This document shows, in pieces, positions 10,401-19,064 of a stretch of 64,000 nt of DNA. The notes below the pieces were generated by a model that had not been told where the DNA came from, searched no databases, and saw only the letters and a program-made list of their open reading frames with translations. Position numbers and translations under genes: made by a program. The stretch covers positions 82,049 through 146,048 of the forward strand of contig NZ_QGGO01000011.1 in assembly GCF_003148625.1 (NCBI RefSeq), given 5' to 3'. Each line of letters opens with the position of its first letter. Positions within the stretch are counted from its first letter, which is position 1. The DNA comes from Arcicella aurantiaca (GTDB taxonomy: Bacteria; Bacteroidota; Bacteroidia; Cytophagales; Spirosomataceae).

Positions 10401-10618
10401 TTTCTTTTGGCTATAACATTCCAAAAACTTTCTTGAGAAGCATCGGAATACAAAATGCTAAAATTTCAATAGTGGGTAGAAACTTGGCAATTTTATTCAA
10501 GAATACACCACACATCGACCCAGAAGTTGACCGTTTTGGGGCAAATCAACAAGGTTTTGCTTATGGAGAATTACCCAATTCAAGAAGTATTGGGGCGAAT
10601 CTCTCAATTGGTTTCTAA
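7451..10618 (+). CDS. SusC/RagA-type TonB-dependent outer-membrane receptor
   Basis: A 1055-residue outer-membrane transporter. After a signal peptide ending near FVASAQ come a carboxypeptidase-regulatory-like domain (about residues 22-95, with ITGIINSEKDGLLPGA), the linker NEVVVTALG, and a plug domain with GKIAGVRIGSNGG and the SusC/RagA signature QIRGSSSVSGNNQPLIVVDG. The remainder is the beta-barrel, ending in the aromatic residue Phe. SusC proteins form a TonB-powered channel capped by the SusD lipoprotein encoded next. No glycoside hydrolase or peptidase adjoins it, so the substrate is unknown. A long leader with hairpins lies upstream. Confidence 0.95.
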   Translation: MMRNFYIIFLLLLSFVASAQDRIITGIINSEKDGLLPGASILIKGTVNGTVTDANGKFSIKVPANSNVLKISTVGYSTKEITIDNKTFFQISLVPNNLELNEVVVTALGISREKKSLGYSQQELKGEGLVEARSNNIANSLSGKIAGVRIGSNGGPGSGSTIQIRGSSSVSGNNQPLIVVDGVPIQQQFDKQFGGGISEVNPDNIKDISVLKGPNAAALYGSRAANGVILITTKDGAGTKGLGIEINTNFTAERPLVKPNFQNTYGGGSGYTTWYSDGWSGVIAPDAYDQYRAAYGSVSPGRTTGTDGTDESWGAPMDGRLVRQWYTGTNVAPLTPQPNNWDEYWSTGTTLSNNVAISGANEKGSFRLSLGKLDQTGLMAFNDFYRNNFKLNSNYKVSKFLTAVVSGEYVKSGGNRTYQNGDQFIWSHRHVSWDQLANWADYSAVHIQRAVAGKLPDTDPANWQHTFFTNPFYLSEKLPYTNDKDRLVGNIALNFTIMPSLKLMMRSGTDMWSDTRVNIVNFERVRNGNLTPGRYSEEVLRRQETNHDVLLSYDKAITNDLSIVASAGAAQRTNMYKRNYAYVGELVVDKVYNLANSNPSQNTIESRIEKAEVQSVYGSFQFGYLNALFLDVTARNDWSSTLPSNARSYFYPSVSASAVLSDLIDYPKEIVSYAKVRGSWAQVGNDADPYQLLQTFRSGGSWNSSLPEYYENLTISNATLKPEITTGIEAGIDLKFFKNKFGLDLTYYLQSTQNQILGVEISKASGYDKRILNAGKITNQGIEATLSGKILESARGFKWDLALNFSKNKNQVVELAEGLTTYTLQERRGLTSIAQVGMPYGSLFGIGFKHAPDGQIVYQNGLPVVESTPRVLGNIQPDWMGGMNNTFSYKNFVLSALIDVKMGGDIFDEGTGTARWTGQYAETALGREEGIIGKGVMNVGTTENPQYVPNDVIVATNQLIGYNNPRRYHEAAIFDASFVKLREVSFGYNIPKTFLRSIGIQNAKISIVGRNLAILFKNTPHIDPEVDRFGANQQGFAYGELPNSRSIGANLSIGF

Positions 10619-10666
10619 AAATCAATTACAATTAAAGCATAACATTAACCTTAAATTTTGAAAGAT

Positions 10667-12133
10667 ATGAAATTATATAAAACGATATATTCATTTTTAG
10701 CCATTGGAAGTTTGTTGTTGCTGAATGCTTGTACCAGCAAATTTGACGAACTCAATACCGACCCCAATAACCCAACTGCAATAGGTTCTCAATATCTTTT
10801 TCCGTATGCCGTAGAGAAATCGGTTGATAGATATTGGGGAGGAAATACCCGTTTTGAACGGCTCAATTTAGACGGTGCAATGCTCTGGATTCAGTATTTA
10901 GCCAGAAATATTTATTCAAACGAAGGTGATAATTATGGAATAACGCCAACTTTTTACAACAATACATGGAAGTCGCTTTATAATGATGGTTTGGTAAATT
11001 TTCAAAGAATTATCACCGAATCAAGCACAACAGGCAAAACACCAAACAAAAATTATGAAGGGGCAGCCATCGTGATGCGTACTTGGGTTTTTTCTTTATT
11101 GACAGATATGTACGGGGCAATTCCATACACAGATGCCCTCAAAGGAACGGATACTTCGCCCGTTTATACGCCAACGTATGATTCGATGGACAAGGTTTAT
11201 GAAAATTTGTTAAATGACTTGAAATTGGCAAACGAGAAACTGACTGTCGGAGGACCAAGTATTACAGGCGATATTATTTATAGTGGCGATATTTTGAAAT
11301 GGAAGAAATTTGCTAACTCTCTCAGACTTCGTTTAGCGAACAGACAAGCTGCCAAAAAGTCGGCTGAATCACGTGCCATCATGCGTGAAATCTTAGCAGA
11401 CCCTGTGAAATTCCCAATTTTTACAAGCAATTCCGACAATGCTCTTTTGGCAAATACCATTACAAGACCAAGCAATAATGAATGGCACGAAGTAATGATT
11501 ATTGGTAGCAGAACTGACTGGAATATTAGTAAAACATTGGTCGATAAATTATCAGGATTGAATGATACTCGTCTGGGAGTTTTCGCCAACAAAAATAAGT
11601 CGAATGCTTATGAAGGTGTACCCAATGGGCTTCCAGATGCCATTGCAACCACTTATTTGAGTACAGGGTCGGTTTTGGGAGATTATTTTACCAGAGCCAA
11701 TACACCAAGTGTTATTATGACTTACAGTGAATTGCAACTCATTTTGGCAGAAGCTGCTTTCGATGGTGACATTACAGGAACGGCTGATGATTATTTCAAA
11801 AAAGGTATTGATGCGTCGTTTGCACAATATAGTTTAAGCACTCCAACAGACTATCTAAAAACCGTTGGAACAATTTCCAAAGAAAAAATTATTGAGCAAA
11901 AGTGGATTGCCCTTTTCGGACAAGGAGTGGAGGCTTGGACGGAATTTAGAAGAACAGGCTTTCCTAAATTTTCTGCAAGAGACCCACGTGCAGTATTTGA
12001 AAATGACGGAATTGTACCGACTCGCTTGCCGTATCCAACCACTGAATATTCGTTGAACAAAGCAAAACTTGATGAAGGAATTAAATTGATTGGTACGGAT
12101 AATATGAAAGCGAAACTTTGGTGGACAGAGTAG
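10667..12133 (+). CDS. SusD/RagB-like substrate-binding lipoprotein
   Basis: A cell-surface lipoprotein partner of the upstream SusC-type receptor. The lipobox LLLNAC is followed by TSKFDELNTDPNNPT, a typical start of the SusD-like_2 branch. TPR-like helical motifs follow, including TYSELQLILAEAAF near residue 345. The ATG at 10667 is preferred over the in-frame TTG at 10658 because it gives a compact type II signal peptide. The 48-bp gap to the receptor gene implies co-transcription. This branch is often tied to small or peptide-like ligands rather than large glycans, but that is weak guidance. Confidence 0.92.
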   Translation: MKLYKTIYSFLAIGSLLLLNACTSKFDELNTDPNNPTAIGSQYLFPYAVEKSVDRYWGGNTRFERLNLDGAMLWIQYLARNIYSNEGDNYGITPTFYNNTWKSLYNDGLVNFQRIITESSTTGKTPNKNYEGAAIVMRTWVFSLLTDMYGAIPYTDALKGTDTSPVYTPTYDSMDKVYENLLNDLKLANEKLTVGGPSITGDIIYSGDILKWKKFANSLRLRLANRQAAKKSAESRAIMREILADPVKFPIFTSNSDNALLANTITRPSNNEWHEVMIIGSRTDWNISKTLVDKLSGLNDTRLGVFANKNKSNAYEGVPNGLPDAIATTYLSTGSVLGDYFTRANTPSVIMTYSELQLILAEAAFDGDITGTADDYFKKGIDASFAQYSLSTPTDYLKTVGTISKEKIIEQKWIALFGQGVEAWTEFRRTGFPKFSARDPRAVFENDGIVPTRLPYPTTEYSLNKAKLDEGIKLIGTDNMKAKLWWTE

Positions 12134-12184
12134 CGATGTGTTTCCCGATTGCTACTCATTATTTTAACTTAAACGATTCCAATT

Positions 12185-12655
12185 ATGAAAAAAATACTAT
12201 ATATCTGTTTCCTTTTTATCGCTTTTATTACGGTTTCTTGTAAAGTTGACGACCCTTTCGTGGATAGAGTTGTAGCTCCTGTTTTGGTAATTTTTGAAGA
12301 TGCCGCAGGTAAAACTTCTGGCTTAACAACAGAGCCATCAATTAGTTCTTCGGCTTCGGTGGATGCTTCCATTACTGTTCGATTATTGGAATTGAATAAA
12401 GACGGGTTACTTGATTATAAAGTAGGTATAGACAGTATTCCTGCCAAAGCAATTCCTGTTACTTTCAAACTACGTAGCGGAGCAAAAATCTCAGATGTAA
12501 CAACGGATGACAAAGGACGTTCAACGCTAAAAATTGCGTGGAAATCACTCGGGATTACTGCTCCAGTAGCAGGTTCGTCGGTGGCATTAAGTTGCTCTGG
12601 AACTTATAAAGACATATCATTTACAAAGTATTTTCGCTTAACAGCAACAAAATAA
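12185..12655 (+). CDS. Small lipoprotein of the SusCD locus
   Basis: A 156-residue protein with a type II signal peptide (ITVSC, Cys20). The mature part is rich in Ser, Thr, Val and Lys and predicted beta-structured, with phrases such as PVTFKLRSGAKISDVTTDDKGRSTLKIAW that recall bacterial Ig-like domains. I do not recognise a named family. It sits 51 bp after the SusD gene and 27 bp before the aminotransferase gene, so it probably belongs to the same operon and may be an extra surface binding protein for the same ligand. Confidence 0.75.
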   Translation: MKKILYICFLFIAFITVSCKVDDPFVDRVVAPVLVIFEDAAGKTSGLTTEPSISSSASVDASITVRLLELNKDGLLDYKVGIDSIPAKAIPVTFKLRSGAKISDVTTDDKGRSTLKIAWKSLGITAPVAGSSVALSCSGTYKDISFTKYFRLTATK

Positions 12656-12682
12656 TCTTATCAAACAAAACTAATAAATTCG

Positions 12683-13870
12683 ATGAAAAACCTTATTAAC
12701 AGACGCAATCTTCTTAAATCAAGCTTAATGACCATTAGTGGTATGGCATTAGCTCCACATATTTCAATGGGTGCTTTTCCAGAAGCTCCCGTAAGAATAG
12801 ACTCACAAAATAGACTTTATTATAGTCCACTTGTTAGAGAGCATTTTTTAGATGAAAGACCCAATGTAAGTGCCATGTTGGCACGTTTAAATGCTAACGA
12901 AAATCCTTATGGCCCACCTTCAAGTACGCAAAAAGCCGTAGCCGAATCTGTGATGGGTGGAAACAGATATTCTTGGAAAGAATTAGCCACTTTAGTTGAT
13001 AAATTATCGAAGAAAGAAGGCGTAACCCCAAACCACATTATGATGGGGCCGGGTTCTTCTGATTTACTCGAAAAAGTAGCGTTAGTATTATTCATGAAAG
13101 GAGGAAATGTTGTTTCTGCCGACCCAACTTATATGTCATTGATAAAAGTGGCTGAGTCTGTTGGGGCAACTTGGAAGGCAATTCCTTGTAAAAGTGACTG
13201 GTCGCATGACCTTCCTGCTATGGAAGCCGCTATTGATAAAGACACCAAAATGGTTTATATCTGTAATCCAAATAACCCAGTTGGTAGCATTACGGCAGGA
13301 AAAGATTTGTTAGATTTTTGTTCAAGAGTTTCAGAAAAAGTACCTGTATTTATCGACGAAGCCTATCTTGAATTAGCCGAAGGAACAGGAACAGAATCTA
13401 TGGTTTCTCTTTTAGCTCAAAAGAAAAATGTCATCATTGCTCGTACATTCTCAAAAATCATGGGTATGGCTGGGCTTCGTGTTGGTTATGCCGTAGCTCA
13501 ACCAGAATTTTTAGATAAAATTCAAAAAATTACACGTGGAGGAATGGGAATTTCTCATACGTCAATTTTAGGAGCAATTGCCAGTTTTGAAGACAAGGAG
13601 TTTCAAGCAATGACTAAAAAACTCAATACCGAGTGTAAAGAATATTTGTATGAAAATCTTAAAAAGATGAACTACAAATATATTCCATCTTATACCAATT
13701 TTGTGATTTTTCCAATCAATATTCCGGGAAAGGATTTCTTGGCTAAAATGACTGCTAAAGGCGTTATGGTCAGGGCTTTTGATATTCAAAATAAACCTTG
13801 GTGTAGAGTAAGTATGGGAACAATGGAGGAAATGAAATTATTTGTAAAATCATTAGGCGAATTGTCATAA
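12683..13870 (+). CDS. Tat-exported HisC-like PLP aminotransferase
   Basis: A fold-type I, class I/II aminotransferase resembling histidinol-phosphate aminotransferase. The N-terminus INRRNLLKSSLMTISGMAL is a twin-arginine signal (R7, R8), followed by about 30 extra residues before the enzyme proper. Catalytic features are intact: LNANENPYGP, CNPNNPVGS, FIDEAYLE, and PLP-binding Lys258 in RTFSKIMGMAGLRVGYA. Export through Tat would place a folded, cofactor-loaded enzyme in the periplasm. It is the last gene of the SusCD operon, with no his genes nearby, so a role in histidine synthesis is unlikely. The substrate is unknown but is presumably related to what the receptor imports. Confidence 0.88.
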   Translation: MKNLINRRNLLKSSLMTISGMALAPHISMGAFPEAPVRIDSQNRLYYSPLVREHFLDERPNVSAMLARLNANENPYGPPSSTQKAVAESVMGGNRYSWKELATLVDKLSKKEGVTPNHIMMGPGSSDLLEKVALVLFMKGGNVVSADPTYMSLIKVAESVGATWKAIPCKSDWSHDLPAMEAAIDKDTKMVYICNPNNPVGSITAGKDLLDFCSRVSEKVPVFIDEAYLELAEGTGTESMVSLLAQKKNVIIARTFSKIMGMAGLRVGYAVAQPEFLDKIQKITRGGMGISHTSILGAIASFEDKEFQAMTKKLNTECKEYLYENLKKMNYKYIPSYTNFVIFPINIPGKDFLAKMTAKGVMVRAFDIQNKPWCRVSMGTMEEMKLFVKSLGELS

Positions 13871-13972
13871 TTATCAATGATTTTATTATTTGGAGTTGTG
13901 TAAACCTCTTATAATTAATTTGTTATAAGTATTAGGAATAATTTGACATTATATATATTGGGATAATGTTGT

Positions 13973-14010
13973 TTAGATTAGACAACTTTCAAAAAAGTTG
14001 TCTAATCTAA
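13973..14010. terminator. 17-bp perfect hairpin after SusCD operon
   Basis: TTAGATTAGACAACTTT (13973-13989) and AAAGTTGTCTAATCTAA (13994-14010) are perfect reverse complements around a 4-nt CAAA loop. No T-run follows on the plus strand, so it may work as a structure-only terminator or an mRNA 3'-end stabiliser. The rest of the 13871-14211 gap holds only the short repeat at 14101. Confidence 0.65.
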
Positions 14011-14100
14011 TTCCAATACGTCATGTCGTTGTCTATAAACGGATTGGGGGTTGCCAAAAAGGAACTATGTAATCTATTGGTTTTTAGTAGTTTACTTATT

Positions 14101-14128
14101 CGCTTTTTCGCAAATCGCTTTTCGCTTA
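14101..14128. repeat. Heptad-type repeat, relative of the one at 45515
   Basis: Four 7-bp units: CGCTTTT, TCGCAAA, TCGCTTT, TCGCTTA. The reverse complement closely matches the tract at 45515-45543 (AGCGAAAAGYGATTTGCGAAAA), so this is a dispersed element present twice in the window in opposite orientation. Confidence 0.65.
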
Positions 14129-14211
14129 GTATAGTTGATTGTTGACTTTTGCACAGCTCCTCACATTTTAGAGTTTAGATTTTCAAATTCACTTCATTAC
14201 AATAAAAAATT

Positions 14212-15306
14212 ATGGTTGAGGCATTACAAAAAACGCTTATCCTCCTCCTTTTAATCGGAATAGGGTTTGCACTTAGAGGTAAAATCAAGAACAAAACAGA
14301 AATAAACGGGGTGAAAGAAATAATCTTGTCAATTGCTTTGCCTTCAACGGTATTCATAGCATTGATGGGCATTAAAATTAGTTTATCGCTTTTAATTTAT
14401 CCAATTCTAATTCTTGCATTTAACTTTTTTATCTTTTTATCAGCTCCTTACTTTTTGCCAATTTTTGGTATCGACAAAGACAGCACTTCTGGAAGAACCT
14501 TAACGATGCTTTTGCCCTCATTAGCTCCAGGTTTATCAAGTTTTCCTTTTATAAATGAATTTTTAGGGGACGAATCTTTAGCTTTAGCGGCTATGGGAGA
14601 TGTAGGAAATAAATTTTTCGCCTTGAATTTCCTGTATTTTGTAGCCCTAAAAATGTATTTGAAAAACAATAGAGAAGAGGAAGTTCAAGAAAGCGGAAAG
14701 GTGAAAAGCCTTTTATTGAGCTTGGTAAAAGAACCCATAAATATCATTATGTTATTGGCAATCGTATTTCTTTCAGTAGGATTAAATATGACTTCGTTGC
14801 CAACGGTTGTTTCAGAATTGTTTAACCGTGCCAGCAGTTTGATGACTCCTTTGGTTTTGATTTACATTGGTTTAGCCGTCCAATTCAAAGAGGGGAAAAT
14901 TAAATTGGTAAGTTCAATTTTGTTATTCAGAGCAGGAATTACACTTTTATTTAGTGTTTTTATCATAAATGTATTCAATATAAGTAACCCAAACCTCATC
15001 CTTTTAGCTGTGGTAGTGCCGTTGAGTTCTTGTAGTTTTTGGCCTTTTGCCCATATTTCGGCAATTAATCTAAAAGAAGATGACAAAAACTTACCAAAAG
15101 AAAGAAGAACTTTTGACTTGAATTTGGCGGTACTCATTTTAGCTTTTTCTTTACCACTTTCAACAATTTTGGTCATGGGAATTTTGGCATCAGGTCAATT
15201 TTTTGCCAATACAAGCACATTATTGATGTTTGGGTTTTTATTAACAGGTTTGGGGCTTGCTCCTCATTTGTTTAAAAAGCGTTCATTCAAATTTTCAAAA
15301 GCGTAG
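14212..15306 (+). CDS. AEC-family permease
   Basis: A 364-residue inner-membrane protein with about ten hydrophobic helices arranged as two five-helix halves, as in the auxin efflux carrier (AEC) family. N-terminal features include GIGFALRGK and INGVKEIILSIALPSTVF, and the second half has LIYIGLAVQFKEGK. Characterised bacterial AEC members carry malate, malonate or other organic acids; the substrate here cannot be read from sequence. A hairpin separates it from the aminotransferase gene, so it may be transcribed alone. Confidence 0.82.
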   Translation: MVEALQKTLILLLLIGIGFALRGKIKNKTEINGVKEIILSIALPSTVFIALMGIKISLSLLIYPILILAFNFFIFLSAPYFLPIFGIDKDSTSGRTLTMLLPSLAPGLSSFPFINEFLGDESLALAAMGDVGNKFFALNFLYFVALKMYLKNNREEEVQESGKVKSLLLSLVKEPINIIMLLAIVFLSVGLNMTSLPTVVSELFNRASSLMTPLVLIYIGLAVQFKEGKIKLVSSILLFRAGITLLFSVFIINVFNISNPNLILLAVVVPLSSCSFWPFAHISAINLKEDDKNLPKERRTFDLNLAVLILAFSLPLSTILVMGILASGQFFANTSTLLMFGFLLTGLGLAPHLFKKRSFKFSKA

Positions 15307-15332
15307 GATTTAATCTACTTTGGTAATCTTTC

Positions 15333-15507
15333 AAAAGCCGTAGGCTTGCTTCATCTTGTAGCCCCGAAATTCATTTCGGGGTTAAAATGACATAACAATC
15401 CATTGAATTCCGTAGGAACGGTTCATCTAAGCAAACCTTTAAATATTCCGCTATTTCCTCGAAATAAATTTCGGGGCTACAAAATTTACCGAACCTACGG
15501 CTCTTTT
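15333..15507. repeat. Composite palindromic intergenic element
   Basis: The outer arms AAAAGCCGTAGG (15333-15344) and CCTACGGCTCTTTT (15494-15507) pair. The inner arms TGTAGCCCCGAAATT (from 15357) and AAATTTCGGGGCTACA (about 15466-15481) pair as well. Each inner arm is itself a small hairpin on CCCGAAAT/ATTTCGGG. A further copy of CCGTAGG occurs at 15410-15416. The element fills the gap between the convergent AEC permease and type IX protein genes. It resembles repeat elements that I recall being common between Bacteroidota genes. A short open frame across it is not a gene. Confidence 0.75.
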
Positions 15508-15533
15508 AGGGCAAGTTTTAAAGTGCCAAAGTG

Positions 15534-17756
15534 TTACCTCACCAAACTAATCCAACCTTTAAATTCTCTTTGGGTAAATTTAAGTTGATAGAAATAATCA
15601 GCAGAGGCTAAATCACCGCCTGTCCATTTAAAATTTTTGTCTGAAGACTTATAAACGGAACTTCCCCAACGATTGAAAATTTCAATCGACTCAAATTGTT
15701 CTAAACATGAATTCTCTGGTAAATCCAAGGAAAAATAATCATTTTTCCCGTCTCCATTTGGCGTAAAAACATTAGCAGGTTTAAAGGTTTCAAAATTAAC
15801 AACCTTATTTTTCAAGGTAATATTTACGGCAACAGTATCGTATTTGTCAATATTACAAGAATTATTTTCTACGATGAAATCAATTTTGTAACTCATCAAT
15901 TCTTTGCCTTGCAACAAACTACAATCAGGTTTCCACGAAAAAGGGTTTACAATTTTTATATTTCCCGATTTATCAGTCCAGCTCATTCCATTAGCTTTTA
16001 AATCAAAGCCATTGGGTACGGCAAATAGTCTGATAATGGTTTTTGGGTCAATTTCTTCGCCAATTACATCAAATAAAATGGCTTGAGGTTCTGTGCCATT
16101 TAGTGTTATATCAATGGTATTATTCGGTAAACTTGTATAAACTGTTGGCGGGGGGATTTGGGGGCTGAGAGTTTTTAGATTTACAGAAATACTATCTCTT
16201 AAATTTCTTCCACATCGCTTATCAATCACAATAAAGTCCACGATGTAATCAGTAGTGCGTTTCAAATCACAAATTGGCGTCCACGTAAAAGGACTGGTTA
16301 ATTTTCCAACGCCCGACCCGCCAGCAAATGACATTCCTGCTTGAGATAAATTAAAACCTCTTCCTGTGGCAATAATGGTAATGCTGTCATTATCAAGGTC
16401 ATTTCCGAACAGATTAAATTTTAATGTATTCCCAAGTAATGTTTCTGCTCTTTGATTTAACAAATCTGAAATAATAGTTGGGCGTGCATTTGGTTTGGGT
16501 TCAATCAATACTTTTAATCTCAAGGTTGACGAAAGTGGTTGTGGACATCCATTATCAGTAACGATAATGTCAAAAAGTAATGGTTTCCCATCGGTAGATT
16601 CTGTGCATTCATCAAAACAGATTTCAGACCTTAATGTGTCTTTGGGACTTGAATTTGATAAATTAGAAGGCGATAATGTGGGATTGTATTTTGAATTAAC
16701 AGCAACAACCTTCATGGAAATAGACTGATTCAAATCTCGGTCGTTTCCCATCAAGGACAAACATTTCTTTTCGCCGTATTTTATCGTAATGGTACTTTCT
16801 GATTTATAAAATTCGGTTTTCCCTTTCTCTCTAAACAAAGCTACGGGGGCATTATTAGTGGGACAGTCTAAAGATTTGAGCTGAAAATCTCTTCTAACTT
16901 CTCCAATTTTCACGCCTTTTCTATATTCTTCTACCAAAACACAAAAAACATATAAGCCTTCTTTATCAACTGTAACCGTTAATTGCCCCGTTCGTGGATT
17001 GACCGCTAAGGGTTGTGGGCCTCCCATGACATTGCCAAGACTAAAACCATTGCCCCAAGCTACCAGAGGATAATTACTACTACCACGTGGAAGAGCAGGA
17101 TTAGGGAAATCTTTATTACTATAACCGTTTAAAGGTGTCACTAAGCTATATACTAAACTATCGCTATCGGCATCGGTTGCTCCAAATTCAAAAGTAAATG
17201 GACGATTTAGACAAATATAATCTCCTTTCAAAGTTGTGAAAGAAGGAGAAGAGTTTACAAAAGCTACGCCATCTTTTTTCAGAGCTGGAAAAGATAAGTA
17301 AAATACAGATGCGGCTTCTTGAGGTAAAACAATGTTTGAAATAATATTATTTCTGCAACAACGTTCCCAAACGATATAATACCCTTGAGCATCAGCAAAG
17401 TCGTCTGGATTTAGATAAATTAAACTTGAATATTGTAATAAACGAGTTTGCACCTGATTGCTTTGTGTACAGGTTGGGTTTGTATATTGGATAAGATTGC
17501 TACTAACAAGTGGCACAATCACATAGCCCATTAAAAAATTATCTCTTTTCCTGAAAATACCTAAAGTTAAGTTTTGGTCAATAGCTCCAGTCGAACCATT
17601 GATGTTATCAAAATAAAGATTCAGATTAAGCCGATGAGAGGCATTCGTTTGGTTTTTTAAAGCCAATAATTCAATTTCACCTCCAACGATATGCGTCGCA
17701 TATAATGACGGTGCGTATATAATTGCAAGCAATATAATTAGGTAAAATTTTCTCAT
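15534..17756 (-). CDS. Large secreted protein with type IX type-B sorting domain
   Basis: A 740-residue secreted or surface protein. The signal peptide ends around SLYA, followed by THIVGGEIELLAL, the typical opening of a family of large Cytophagales extracellular proteins. The middle is beta-rich with repeated domains. Each repeat carries a phrase like FSWKPDC/FTWTPICDL, and the repeats resemble Ig/cadherin-like modules. The last about 85 residues form a gliding-motility-associated C-terminal (type B sorting) domain: VFTPNGDGKNDYF, IFNRWGSSVY, W-GGDLASADYFYQLKF and a final GWISLVR. Such domains send proteins through the type IX secretion system. An adhesin-like role is inferred. Confidence 0.9.
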   Translation of the reverse strand: MRKFYLIILLAIIYAPSLYATHIVGGEIELLALKNQTNASHRLNLNLYFDNINGSTGAIDQNLTLGIFRKRDNFLMGYVIVPLVSSNLIQYTNPTCTQSNQVQTRLLQYSSLIYLNPDDFADAQGYYIVWERCCRNNIISNIVLPQEAASVFYLSFPALKKDGVAFVNSSPSFTTLKGDYICLNRPFTFEFGATDADSDSLVYSLVTPLNGYSNKDFPNPALPRGSSNYPLVAWGNGFSLGNVMGGPQPLAVNPRTGQLTVTVDKEGLYVFCVLVEEYRKGVKIGEVRRDFQLKSLDCPTNNAPVALFREKGKTEFYKSESTITIKYGEKKCLSLMGNDRDLNQSISMKVVAVNSKYNPTLSPSNLSNSSPKDTLRSEICFDECTESTDGKPLLFDIIVTDNGCPQPLSSTLRLKVLIEPKPNARPTIISDLLNQRAETLLGNTLKFNLFGNDLDNDSITIIATGRGFNLSQAGMSFAGGSGVGKLTSPFTWTPICDLKRTTDYIVDFIVIDKRCGRNLRDSISVNLKTLSPQIPPPTVYTSLPNNTIDITLNGTEPQAILFDVIGEEIDPKTIIRLFAVPNGFDLKANGMSWTDKSGNIKIVNPFSWKPDCSLLQGKELMSYKIDFIVENNSCNIDKYDTVAVNITLKNKVVNFETFKPANVFTPNGDGKNDYFSLDLPENSCLEQFESIEIFNRWGSSVYKSSDKNFKWTGGDLASADYFYQLKFTQREFKGWISLVR

Positions 17757-17799
17757 AGTGTTTTAATTTAAAGACCATTTTTTAAGTAAAAAGGTTGTC

Positions 17800-18330
17800 T
17801 TAATCGCTAATTTTTTCTGGACGTTTAGACACGCCACGAACTTTCCATTTTTCGCCATAAATTGAACTGAAAGTTATTTCCATTTCGATTTTATTATTCA
17901 AAAATAGGTCATATAATTTTTGTGCTTTTTCTTCTGAGTTTTTAGTAGAAACTACCCATAAGGTTTTTCCTGCCGTAAATAACATATCTTCCGAAATATT
18001 AGAATAGTTCAATGACAAGGTACTGTCAATCTTTGTATATTCATTTTGAAAAAAATCGGGTAAATCTTGATGTTCATATTTTTTGCCCATATAGTACGTA
18101 TTAACTTCATCGATAAAGGCAGGGCCAAGTCCTTCATTCAAGACTAAAACCTCAAATCGGTCATGGTCAAATGAGTACATTACTCTGATATAAGGCATTA
18201 CAGCGGCATTTTGCTGTTTTTTCATCAAATGTGTTTGATAAAGGTAAATAGCCATTGTGGTTAAACTAATCAAAATAGCTGATATAGAAACGATTTTGTC
18301 TGAGTTCCAAAATTTAGGTTTAAGATTCAT
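17800..18330 (-). CDS. Membrane-anchored protein of unknown function
   Basis: About 176 residues from the ATG at 18330; an upstream in-frame ATG at 18357 would add nine residues. One transmembrane helix (about residues 15-35) is followed by a short basic stretch HLMKKQQ and then a soluble domain of about 130 residues. The soluble part begins PYIRVMYSFDHDRFEVLVLNEG, which suggests a small beta-sandwich. I recognise no named family. It lies 43 bp upstream of the type IX protein gene on the same strand and may be co-transcribed with it. Confidence 0.6.
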   Translation of the reverse strand: MNLKPKFWNSDKIVSISAILISLTTMAIYLYQTHLMKKQQNAAVMPYIRVMYSFDHDRFEVLVLNEGLGPAFIDEVNTYYMGKKYEHQDLPDFFQNEYTKIDSTLSLNYSNISEDMLFTAGKTLWVVSTKNSEEKAQKLYDLFLNNKIEMEITFSSIYGEKWKVRGVSKRPEKISD

Positions 18331-19064
18331 ATTCGAGGAAATTAGAAACGATAACATTAAACAAGTTCTTTATCAAAATAACAAGATATTTTTCATATTC
18401 TATGGCTAATTTCTACTTTTTTGAATGAAGTTATTACTATTCTAATTTGATTTAGTTGACTATGGGTGTAAGTATAAATTACTATATGGTTATCTTTTGT
18501 TTAATTTTTATTTAGTAAATAGAATGAATAAGTGTTAAGTTTTTTCCTTTTTCTGAAAAAAAATATTCATTAACCAAGAAAATGCTTTTTATTTTAAAAT
18601 GAGTTTATGAAAACGTATTTTTGTAAGGAATTTTGATGTAATCGTAAATTTTTGATGTGAAAAATAATTATCTTTAAAGGATTTTTTGTGAAAGTGTTTT
18701 TTTTAGGTTTTTGTAAGAGAATTCTCATAATTGTATCTAACCAAGATTAAATTTTACAAAATATTGAAAATGTATAATTCCAATGATTATTCGGCAAAAG
18801 TCTATTTTTTCCAAAGAATTTCTTGTATATATTTGTAACAGCAAAATAGAAAGTAAATGCTTTTGAGAAATCCAATACTTTGAAATTTCGTTTTTGTTAA
18901 ATTTTTACCTGATTTATAACATAATTATTAAATAAGTTATAAATCTATAATATTTCCCACTATCATAAAGTAGAATTATTTGATAAGAGAAATCTTATTA
19001 ACTGGAAAGTTCGGATGGCAATCAGCATTTAACGATTGCTCTGTAAAAGCCAAAAATTAATACC
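18331..19064. other. Gene-free leader region of gltB
   Basis: About 730 bp of AT-rich DNA without a credible open frame. TATATTTG at 18828-18835 fits the -7 consensus TAnnTTTG of Bacteroidota promoters, but I see no clear -33 box. Near the gltB start there are two short stems: ATAAGA/TCTTAT (about 18981-18996) and GCAATC/GATTGC (about 19019-19039). A long 5' leader controlling glutamate synthase is possible; no known riboswitch fold is recognised. Confidence 0.4.

Noticed and set aside
11278-11827. Two overlapping antisense open frames inside the SusD-like gene
   Set aside because: Both are shadows of the plus-strand gene; no signal, motif or promoter supports them.
15403-15588. 61-codon plus-strand open frame
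   Set aside because: It is encoded by the palindromic intergenic element and the end of the minus-strand type IX protein gene.
18331-19064. A riboswitch upstream of gltB
   Set aside because: Only two short stems are visible and no known riboswitch core could be matched by eye.
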